Source: Acidimicrobiia bacterium
Lineage (GTDB): Bacteria; Actinomycetota; Acidimicrobiia; Acidimicrobiales; Ilumatobacteraceae
NCBI GenBank assembly: GCA_013821025.1
Contig: JACDHN010000212.1
Coordinates: 1-5,290 of the forward strand
Length of the DNA: 5,290 bases
Direction: 5' to 3'
The notes under the pieces: generated by a model
What the model was told of the DNA's origin: nothing
What the model saw: the letters and a program-made list of their open reading frames with translations, nothing else
Databases searched by the model: none
Shown here: piece by piece, positions 1-5,290 of the stretch
Layout: every line of letters begins with the position of its first letter
How positions within the stretch are numbered: the stretch's first letter is position 1
Made by a program: the position numbers and the translations under genes

Positions 1-463
1 GGCCGCCGGCTGCGACGTGCACGTGATCAACGATGCAGACGCCGCCGGGATGGCTGAGTTGCGCTACGGCGTGGCGGCAGGTCGCAAGGGTGTCGTGTTG
101 ATGCTCACGTTCGGCACAGGTATCGGATCGGGCCTGTTCAACGACGGCGTGCTCGTGCCGAACACCGAGTTCGGTCATCTCGAGCTCGACGGCGCCGAAG
201 CCGAGGAGCGGGCGTCGGCGGCGGCTCGCGACCGCGACGGCCTGTCGTGGGCCGAATGGGCCGGGCGCGTGGACCGCTACATCGACCACATCACGGCACT
301 CGTCTCACCAGACTTGGTCGTGCTCGGCGGGGGCGTCTCGAAACGGGCCGACAAATGGATGCCGCACCTGACCACGACCACGGACGTCGAGGTGGCCCGG
401 CTGTTCAACACCGCCGGGATCGTCGGGGCGGCACTCGCGCGCCGTCATGAGCCGTCACGCTGA
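1..463 (+). CDS. ppgK: Polyphosphate glucokinase, ROK family (C-terminal part, 5' end outside window)
   Basis: This is the last 153 codons (frame beginning at base 2, stop TGA 461-463) of a protein that is normally about 250 residues. It phosphorylates glucose to glucose-6-phosphate in the cytoplasm using inorganic polyphosphate, and usually also ATP. Visible ROK landmarks, in order, are NDADAAG (the Asp is the expected catalytic base), the phosphate-binding stretch LTFGTGIGSGLF, NTEFGHLEL (the conserved Glu-x-Gly-His contact to the sugar), the LSWAEWAGRVDRYI stretch typical of polyphosphate glucokinases, LVVLGGGVSK, and AGIVGAAL near the end. The CxCGxxGC zinc motif of ordinary ROK kinases and repressors is absent, as expected for PpgK. 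The GTG at 17 is an internal valine (CDVHVINDADA), not a start. The 3' end overlaps the convergent oxidoreductase gene. The family is clear from the motifs; polyphosphate versus ATP preference is inferred from the family. Confidence 0.9.
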   Translation, partial: AAGCDVHVINDADAAGMAELRYGVAAGRKGVVLMLTFGTGIGSGLFNDGVLVPNTEFGHLELDGAEAEERASAAARDRDGLSWAEWAGRVDRYIDHITALVSPDLVVLGGGVSKRADKWMPHLTTTTDVEVARLFNTAGIVGAALARRHEPSR

Positions 464-3400
464 GACGAGCTCGTCGCTGCCAGTGAGTACGACGTGATGC
501 GTTCCACCAGTTCCTTGCGGTAGGTGGCGGCGCGGCGCTCCTTCAGGTGCTCGTAGCCGCGGACCTGGTCGGGCAGCCCGGCGATGGCGACGGCCTCGGC
601 GTGGTTGTCGACCGTTAGCCCGTCGATGAGCAGGCGAACGGCATGCTCGTACTCGGGGATCATCGCCCGCTCCGTCTTGCGCAGTGCGGCATGGCCGAAC
701 GGGTCGGCCATCGTGCCACGCAGCCGCTTCGCTCGCTTCAGCGCCTCGAACACGGGCCGTGTGTTCGGCCCCATCTTGATCTTCGAGCCCATGCCCATGG
801 CCCGCAGCGTCGGTGGGTGCAAACGCCACGTGACTTTCGTGTCGGGACCGCCGACGGCATGGTACTTCTCGGTCATCTCCGGCAGCAGCAGCAGTCGGGC
901 CACCTCGTACTCGTCCTTGTACGCCATCAACTTGTGCAGGTTGCGGGCCACGGCGGCGGTGAGCTCCGACGAGTCCGGGGTGGCCGCCCGTTCGGCAACC
1001 CGGACCCTGTCGACGAGCTTGCGGAACCGCCTCGCGTACCTGGCCGACTGGTAGTCGACGAGGTCGTCGCTCAGGCGCTCGATCATCTCCTCGAGCGTCT
1101 CGGGCGGCGGCGGCGTGTTGATGCCGGCGGCGCGTTCGGTTCCGTCGGGATCGACGATCCAGCGGCGCCCCCAGCGGAACGCGCTCACGTTGCGCTCCAC
1201 CGACACGCCATTCAGCTCGATGCCCCGCTCGATGGTCTCGGGGCGTACGGCGATGGCGCCTTGCTGCACCGCCACACCGAGCAGGAAGATGTTGGCGGCC
1301 GTGGACGACCCGAACAGCCCTTGCGTGACGGCGGCGGCGTCGACGTAGCGGTTCAAGTCAGCTCGCGACACCTCGTCGAGACGGCCTGTCAGCGCTGTGG
1401 CTGCCGGATAAGCGGTACCGGGGCTGATCACCATCGAGCCCGTTGGCACGGCGGCCAGAGACCCGATCACAACGGTCTTGTCGGGGTCGACGCCACTGCG
1501 ATGGTCGTCGCTGGCGGCGACGAGCATGTCGAAGCCGAGCATGCAGTCGACGCCCGACACGCTGGCGTGGTTGGACGACGCCACCCGGTCACGGGTGATG
1601 CGCAGATCGCTGACGACCGGCCCGGCCTTCTGCGACAGGCCCGTCTGGTCGAGGCCGCGCACCGTGAAGCCGTCGAGCATGGCCGCTGTACCGAGGATCT
1701 GGCTGACCGTGATGACTCCCGTGCCGCCGATGCCCGACATGCGCACCGTGAAGGCGTCGGGCGGGACGGCGAGCTTCGGCGCCGGCAGTTCCTCTGCCGT
1801 GAGAGCGGCGGGGTCGAGATCGGCTGCCTTCGTTGGCTCTGGTGGCGAGTCGGGATCGACGGTGACAGTGGCGAACGCCGGGCAGTCGCCGCGCATGCAA
1901 CTGAGGTCGAAGTTGCAACTCGTCTGGTGGATGGTGGTCTTGCGGCCATAGGGCGTGTCGATCGGCTGCACGGACAGGCAGTTGCTGACGTCGCCGCAGT
2001 CGCCGCAGCCCTCGCAGACCCGCTCGTTGATGACGACACGGAACCCGGGCGTGGCGATCGTGCCCCGGCTGCGGTCCCTGCGCTTCTCGGCGGCGCAGTA
2101 CTGGTCGTGGATCAGCACGGTGGTGCCCGGAATTCCGGCGAGCACTTTCTGCGCCTCGGGCAGGCGGGTGCGATCCCAGATGTCGATGTGCCGCAGGTGG
2201 CGCGGGTCGAAGTCGTCGTCGTCGTACTTGTCGGGTTCGTCGGACGTGATGATGATGCGCGCCACGCCCTCCAGCAGCAGCGACTGGGCCACCTCGGGCA
2301 CGGTCATCTCGCCGGTCGGATCCTGGCCGCCGGTCATGGCGACCGTGCCGTTGTAAAGCAGCTTGTAGGTGATGTCGATGCCGGCGGCGATGGCGGCGCG
2401 CACTGCGAGGTGGCCAGAGTGGAAGAACGTGCCGTCGCCGAGGTTCTGCACGAGGTGCTTGCGCTCGACGAACGGCGCCATGCCGATCCACTGGGCCCCC
2501 TCGTTGCCCATCGCCGTGAGCCCGGCGATGTCGCCGATGCGATCGGGCTCCATCAGGGCCACCATGGCGTGACAGCCGATGCCGCCGCCCACCAGTGTGC
2601 CCTTCTCGACGCGTGTGCTCAAGTTGTGCGGGCAGCCCGAGCAGTAGAACGGTGTGCGGTTGACGGTGAGGGGGATGCGTGACGGCTCGGTGCGACGCGG
2701 CAGCGGCTTGAGCCGCTCCTCGCCGAGCCGCTGTGACAGTCGCCGGTGCACGGGCGCCAGCAGACGATCGGCGTCGAGCATGCCTGTGGCAGGGATCAGC
2801 CACTCGCCGCGCTCGTCGTGTTTGCCCACCACCTTTGGCCGCTCCACACCGTCGTAGAGGGCGTTCTTCACGAGCCATTCCAGCGTCGGGTTCTTCTCCT
2901 CCACGACGAGCACCTCGGCCAGTCCGTGGGCGAACTCGCGGATCTGGGCGTCGTCGAGCGGCACCGGCATCAGCAGCTGGTACAGGCGCACACCTGCATC
3001 ACGCAGGTTGTCGTCGGTGACGAGGCCGATCAGCTCCAACGCCTCGCGCAGCTCGTGGTACGTGTGCCCGCTGGCCATGATGCCGATCCAGTCGTGCGGG
3101 CCCCGTACGGTGATGTGGTTCAGCTTGTTCTCGACGCCGTACTGGCGGGCCACGACCGAGCGCACCTCGACGAACTCGCGCTCCATGTCGAGCGTGTACG
3201 GCGTGAGCAGCCGACCACTCGGATGCGGTACGAACGGCTTGCCCTCGTACTCGATCACCGGGACCACCGGCTGGATGCGGTCGGGGTGCACGTCGACGGT
3301 GCCCGTTCCGTCGGCCACGGGGGTGACGAGCTTGATGCCGGCCCAGATGCCGCTCGCCCGCGACAGGGCCACGGCGTGGCGGCCGAGGTCGAGGGCCTCC

Positions 3401-3978
3401 TGCACGTCGCCGGGGAACAGGATCGGCATGTGCAGATCGACCATCGTGGCGTCACTCGACGACGGCAGCGTGGACGACTTGGCGCTGGGATCGTCACCGA
3501 CGACGGCGACGACGCCGCCGTATTGGGACGTACCGGCGAAGACGCCGTGGCGGATGGAGTCGCCGGCGCGGTCGAGTCCTGGAGCCTTGCCGTACCACAT
3601 GCCCAGCACGCCGTCGTAGAGGTGGTCGGACAGCGAGCTCGTGAGCTGGCTGCCCATCACGGCGGTGGCGCCGAGCTCCTCGTTGACGCCCGGCTGGATG
3701 ATGATCGGCAGGTCGCCGACGGCCTTCGCCGCCTTCACCAGCTCACCGTCGAACGACGCCAGTGGCGACCCCTGGTACCCGGAGGCGAAGGCGGCCGTGT
3801 TCAGGCCGCGGCGGCGGTCGATGCGCAGCTGGTCTCCGAGTAGTCGGGCGAGCGCCTGAACGCCCGACAGGAAGACGCGTCCCTGCTCCAGCCGGAAGCG
3901 ATCAACCAGCTCGTACCCGGCGAGCTGCTGACGTACGGCGGGGTCGCCTGCTGCTGATCGTTCGGCGGTGTCGGTCAC
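445..3978 (-). CDS. Indolepyruvate:ferredoxin oxidoreductase, fused single-chain form
   Basis: The 1177-residue cytoplasmic enzyme is expected to decarboxylate indolepyruvate and other aryl-pyruvates (from Trp, Phe, Tyr) oxidatively to aryl-acetyl-CoA, passing electrons to ferredoxin. Domains in order: an N-terminal pyruvate-oxidoreductase-like region (about 35-340; SGYQGSPLASFDGEL 66-80, QPGVNEELGATAV 95-107); a TPP-binding region (about 440-620; CSGCPHN 446-452, GDGTFFHSG 514-522, NGTVAMTGGQ 543-552); an Fe-S module with Cys 655, 658, 661, 667 and then 688, 694, 699; a gamma-type domain (GIGGTGVITVSQ 749-760, DQTGLSQKAGPVVSDL 777-792); and a C-terminal helical extension (about 960-1170) matching the DUF6537-type tail of the fused family. 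Length and order fit the fused IorA/IorB type rather than the two-subunit enzyme. The start is GTG at 3978, with GAGGGGG five nt upstream. No ferredoxin gene is in view. The exact substrate is inferred; branched-chain or other aryl 2-oxoacids are possible. Confidence 0.93.
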   Translation of the reverse strand: MTDTAERSAAGDPAVRQQLAGYELVDRFRLEQGRVFLSGVQALARLLGDQLRIDRRRGLNTAAFASGYQGSPLASFDGELVKAAKAVGDLPIIIQPGVNEELGATAVMGSQLTSSLSDHLYDGVLGMWYGKAPGLDRAGDSIRHGVFAGTSQYGGVVAVVGDDPSAKSSTLPSSSDATMVDLHMPILFPGDVQEALDLGRHAVALSRASGIWAGIKLVTPVADGTGTVDVHPDRIQPVVPVIEYEGKPFVPHPSGRLLTPYTLDMEREFVEVRSVVARQYGVENKLNHITVRGPHDWIGIMASGHTYHELREALELIGLVTDDNLRDAGVRLYQLLMPVPLDDAQIREFAHGLAEVLVVEEKNPTLEWLVKNALYDGVERPKVVGKHDERGEWLIPATGMLDADRLLAPVHRRLSQRLGEERLKPLPRRTEPSRIPLTVNRTPFYCSGCPHNLSTRVEKGTLVGGGIGCHAMVALMEPDRIGDIAGLTAMGNEGAQWIGMAPFVERKHLVQNLGDGTFFHSGHLAVRAAIAAGIDITYKLLYNGTVAMTGGQDPTGEMTVPEVAQSLLLEGVARIIITSDEPDKYDDDDFDPRHLRHIDIWDRTRLPEAQKVLAGIPGTTVLIHDQYCAAEKRRDRSRGTIATPGFRVVINERVCEGCGDCGDVSNCLSVQPIDTPYGRKTTIHQTSCNFDLSCMRGDCPAFATVTVDPDSPPEPTKAADLDPAALTAEELPAPKLAVPPDAFTVRMSGIGGTGVITVSQILGTAAMLDGFTVRGLDQTGLSQKAGPVVSDLRITRDRVASSNHASVSGVDCMLGFDMLVAASDDHRSGVDPDKTVVIGSLAAVPTGSMVISPGTAYPAATALTGRLDEVSRADLNRYVDAAAVTQGLFGSSTAANIFLLGVAVQQGAIAVRPETIERGIELNGVSVERNVSAFRWGRRWIVDPDGTERAAGINTPPPPETLEEMIERLSDDLVDYQSARYARRFRKLVDRVRVAERAATPDSSELTAAVARNLHKLMAYKDEYEVARLLLLPEMTEKYHAVGGPDTKVTWRLHPPTLRAMGMGSKIKMGPNTRPVFEALKRAKRLRGTMADPFGHAALRKTERAMIPEYEHAVRLLIDGLTVDNHAEAVAIAGLPDQVRGYEHLKERRAATYRKELVERITSYSLAATSSSQRDGS

Positions 3979-3983
3979 GAAAG

Positions 3984-3990
3984 CCCCCTC
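3984..3990 (-). promoter_or_regulatory. Ribosome binding site of the oxidoreductase gene
   Basis: Read on the minus strand, GAGGGGG is followed by CTTTC and then the GTG start at 3978. This is strong complementarity to the anti-Shine-Dalgarno sequence at normal spacing, and it is what fixes the GTG as the start. It contrasts with the small gene upstream and fumC, neither of which has a well-placed site. Confidence 0.7.
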
Positions 3991-3997
3991 GCTGTGG

Positions 3998-4003
3998 ATC
4001 CTA
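3998..4003 (-). promoter_or_regulatory. Possible -10 element of the oxidoreductase gene
   Basis: On the minus strand TAGGAT matches the actinobacterial TAnnnT -10 pattern. If it is used, transcription would begin near 3991, just ahead of the GAGGGGG site, giving a leader of about 13 nt. No convincing -35 is present at 16-18 bp (TACGAA at best). The gene may instead be read through from the small gene 57 bp upstream. This is a weak call on pattern alone. Confidence 0.3.
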
Positions 4004-4035
4004 GAGCGCCCGTCCTCTTGTTCGTATCCGTACGA

Positions 4036-4353
4036 CTAGTCCTTGTTAGCACCGATGGCTCGGATCAGGGCGACATCACCCGTCGGTGTCTCCGGCCCGT
4101 ATGTCGTGCTGTAGAGCCCGCGATGGCCGTCGGCCGTGCTGAGCGCGTAGAGGATCGATGAGTCGGCGGGGTCGGACTGGCCTTCGAAGCGGACGACATG
4201 ATCCACCGATACCTGCGCTGGATCGAAGTGGGTGCCGCACGCCTCGCAAACGAGCTCACCGTCTTCGCTGGCGTACCAATTGCCCTCGTAACCTTCCGCC
4301 TGGAGGCGTGCCACCGCATCCGAGAGCGTCTCCATGGTCGTACCGTCGGACAC
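4036..4353 (-). CDS. Small conserved protein of the family often labelled 'phosphoribosylpyrophosphate synthetase'
   Basis: A 105-residue soluble protein beginning VSDGTTMETLSDAVARL, with no signal peptide or membrane segment. The pattern ETLSDAVARLQAEGY, then a CEAC cysteine pair, then RFEGQSDPADSSILYAL and later GLYSTTYGPE, resembles from memory a family of about 95-110 residues found in Bacteroidetes and actinobacteria. Database entries often call that family phosphoribosylpyrophosphate synthetase. The real enzyme has about 310 residues with a PRPP-binding loop, and none of that is here, so the label should not be trusted. The single CxxC could be half of a metal or redox site. Three in-frame starts exist: ATG 4383 (overlaps fumC's ATG), GTG 4353 and ATG 4335. 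None has a proper Shine-Dalgarno sequence. I chose GTG 4353 because a -10-like TACCGT lies exactly 6 nt before it; ATG 4335 fits the family's N-terminus equally well. It sits 57 bp upstream of the oxidoreductase on the same strand, so the two may be cotranscribed. Function is unknown. Confidence 0.75.
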   Translation of the reverse strand: MSDGTTMETLSDAVARLQAEGYEGNWYASEDGELVCEACGTHFDPAQVSVDHVVRFEGQSDPADSSILYALSTADGHRGLYSTTYGPETPTGDVALIRAIGANKD

Positions 4354-4381
4354 ATCCCCACGGTACAGGTACCGTCGAGGC
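4354..4381. promoter_or_regulatory. Putative symmetric bidirectional promoter, both mRNAs leaderless
   Basis: The 28-bp spacer between GTG 4353 (minus) and ATG 4382 (plus) carries TACCGT on the plus strand at 4370-4375 and on the minus strand at 4365-4360. In each direction exactly 6 nt separate the hexamer from the start codon. This is the spacing expected when a TAnnnT -10 element drives transcription starting at the first base of the start codon, as is common in actinobacteria. On the plus side CGGACA at 4347-4352 (four of six matches to TTGACA, 17-bp spacing) could serve as a -35; the minus side has none. GAGG at 4377-4380 is only 1 nt from the fumC ATG, too close for a normal ribosome binding site. 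The promoter is inferred from the pattern. Confidence 0.5.
4360..4375. repeat. Perfect inverted repeat (7+2+7) in the divergent spacer
   Basis: The sequence acggtacaggtaccgt has 7-bp arms around a 2-nt centre, and the next flanking pair does not match. Its centre (4367.5) is also the exact midpoint between the two start codons. It may be a two-sided -10 element, an operator for a dimeric regulator, or both. Part of its right arm (gtaccgtcg, 4369-4377) is repeated directly at 4340-4348. Confidence 0.7.
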
Positions 4382-5290
4382 ATGAGGTCCGAATCCGGTG
4401 CACCCGAACCGCTGTGGGGCGACCAGACGTCCCTCGCCATCGAGAACTTCCCGATCGCCCACCGTCCGCTCGACGTGCGGGTGGTGCGGGCGCTGGCCAT
4501 GATCAAGCGCCACGCGGCGTCCGTGAACGCCATGCTCGATGCCGTGCCAGACGACGTGGCCGAGGCGATCACGGCGGCCGCAGAGCAGGTGGCGGCGGGC
4601 GAGCATGACGAGCAGTTCCCGATCGACGTGTACCAGACGGGTTCTGGCACGTCGACGAACACGAACATGAACGAGGTCGTGGCGTCCCTTGCCTCTGCGC
4701 GTCTGGGTGGCGCGTCGCGTGTGCACCCCAACGACCACGTGAACGCGTCGCAATCGTCCAATGACACCGTGCCGACGGCCATCCGTCTCGCCGCTGCGCT
4801 GGCCATGCGCGACGAGCTGGCTCCGGCGTTGGGTGAGTTGGTGGCCGAGCTGCGAGGTGCCGCCGGGCGCTTCGACGACGTGGTCAAGGCCGGTCGCACG
4901 CACCTGATGGACGCCACTCCCGTGATGCTCGGCGACGAGTGCGCAGCGTGGGCGTTGATGATCGAACGGGCCGCCGAGCGCGTCGAGGGCGCCGTGGACG
5001 TGTTGGGGGAGGTGCCGTTGGGCGGCACACCGGTGGGGACGGGGGTCAACTGCCCGCCAGGGTTCGCCGAGCGTGTGATCGCCGCCCTGGCCGACAACAC
5101 CGGACTGCCGCTGCGCCCGGCGCCGGGCATCCCCGGATGCATGATCCACCAGGGCGGGCAGGGTGCGCTCGGCACGGCGTCGGGCGCCGTGCGTGACGTT
5201 GCCGTGGCGCTCACGAAGGTTGCCAACGACATCAGGCTGCTGTCGAGTGGTCCGGCCACCGGACTCGCCGAGCTGCGCCTGCCCTCGCTG
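4382..5290 (+). CDS. fumC: Class II fumarate hydratase (3' end outside window)
   Basis: The first 303 codons of an enzyme that is usually about 460-470 residues. It interconverts fumarate and (S)-malate in the TCA cycle as a cytosolic homotetramer. Visible landmarks: PLWGDQT (10-16), ENFPI (21-25), QTGSGTSTNTNMNEV (85-99, substrate-binding Ser/Thr), VHPNDHVNASQSSND (114-128, including the His-Pro-Asn-Asp second-site segment and the SSND active-site segment), AGRTHLMDA (170-178, catalytic His 174), LGGTPVGTG (213-221), and KVANDIRLLSSGPATGLAELRLP (279-301). The GSSxMPxKxN signature with the catalytic serine loop should begin just past the edge. The closest resemblance I can recall is mycobacterial FumC (QTGSGTS, RTHLMDA, GPxTGLAE). 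The start is ATG 4382, supported by the -10 spacing; in-frame ATG 4334 would add 16 residues and overlap the divergent gene. The segment at residues 249-265 lacks the family's usual FEA...D pattern. Aspartase or another superfamily lyase is less likely. Confidence 0.88.
   Translation, partial: MRSESGAPEPLWGDQTSLAIENFPIAHRPLDVRVVRALAMIKRHAASVNAMLDAVPDDVAEAITAAAEQVAAGEHDEQFPIDVYQTGSGTSTNTNMNEVVASLASARLGGASRVHPNDHVNASQSSNDTVPTAIRLAAALAMRDELAPALGELVAELRGAAGRFDDVVKAGRTHLMDATPVMLGDECAAWALMIERAAERVEGAVDVLGEVPLGGTPVGTGVNCPPGFAERVIAALADNTGLPLRPAPGIPGCMIHQGGQGALGTASGAVRDVAVALTKVANDIRLLSSGPATGLAELRLPSL

Noticed and set aside
17..463. GTG at 17 as the start of a short glucokinase-like gene
   Set aside because: The frame continues upstream to the window edge and the ROK motif NDADAAG begins only four codons later. 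The gene is simply cut by the window.
464..475. Perfect 12-bp palindrome GACGAGCTCGTC immediately after the ppgK stop
   Set aside because: It lies inside oxidoreductase coding sequence, can form at most a 4-bp stem, and has no T-run; it is likely chance in GC-rich DNA.
1102..1113. GGC-rich triplet run, considered as a repeat element
   Set aside because: It encodes a Pro-Pro-Pro-Pro linker in the C-terminal part of the oxidoreductase and is explained by codon bias plus a proline linker.
643..2682. A 679-codon open frame on the plus strand, antisense to the oxidoreductase
   Set aside because: It is Arg/His/Gly/Ala-rich with no recognisable motif and lies entirely opposite a gene with full domain structure. 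Long antisense open frames are expected in GC-rich coding DNA. The 365-codon frame at 2746-3843 is rejected for the same reason.
4022..4035. Short inverted repeat TCGTA-TCCG-TACGA just after the small gene's stop, considered as a terminator
   Set aside because: The stem is only 5 bp with two G-C pairs and no U-tract follows in the minus-strand direction, so it is too weak to call.
4036..5259. A 407-codon minus-strand open frame covering the small gene and the antisense of fumC
   Set aside because: Only its last part (from about 4353) looks like a real protein. The rest is Ser/Ala/Thr-rich shadow opposite conserved fumarase motifs. The small gene is taken as a separate short coding region.

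Overview
The window is a GC-rich, densely coded stretch of a bacterial chromosome and most likely comes from an actinobacterium. The grounds for this are a ROK-type polyphosphate glucokinase, a class II fumarase whose sequence resembles the mycobacterial enzyme, strong third-position GC, GTG starts, and a promoter arrangement typical of leaderless actinobacterial transcripts. Placement in the Acidimicrobiia or a relative is a guess from the gene mix. I see no insertion sequence, phage gene, CRISPR array, tRNA or rRNA.

Layout from left to right. Positions 1-463 hold the C-terminal half of a polyphosphate glucokinase gene (+), cut by the window edge. It converges on, and overlaps by 19 bp, a very long minus-strand gene (445-3978) for a single-chain indolepyruvate:ferredoxin oxidoreductase of 1177 residues. 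Upstream of that gene and on the same strand, after a 57-bp gap, lies a small gene (4036-4353). Its product resembles a poorly characterised family often labelled 'phosphoribosylpyrophosphate synthetase', although it is far too small to be that enzyme. Divergent from it, fumC (+, from 4382) runs off the right edge after 303 codons.

The most striking non-coding signal is the 28-bp spacer between the small gene and fumC. It contains a perfect 7+2+7 inverted repeat that places a TACCGT (-10-like, TAnnnT) hexamer on each strand. Each hexamer lies exactly 6 nt before a start codon (GTG at 4353 on the minus strand, ATG at 4382 on the plus strand). The whole arrangement is mirror-symmetric and looks like a bidirectional promoter giving two leaderless mRNAs. 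By contrast, the oxidoreductase has a clear Shine-Dalgarno sequence and possibly its own short-leader promoter.

Functionally the genes are metabolic: glucose phosphorylation with polyphosphate, oxidative decarboxylation of aryl-pyruvates from aromatic amino acids, and the fumarate/malate step of the TCA cycle. They do not form an obvious pathway. The small gene plus the oxidoreductase could be one transcription unit. I found no strong case for a wholly new system. The items most worth checking are the symmetric promoter, the small protein, and an unusual segment in the fumarase.
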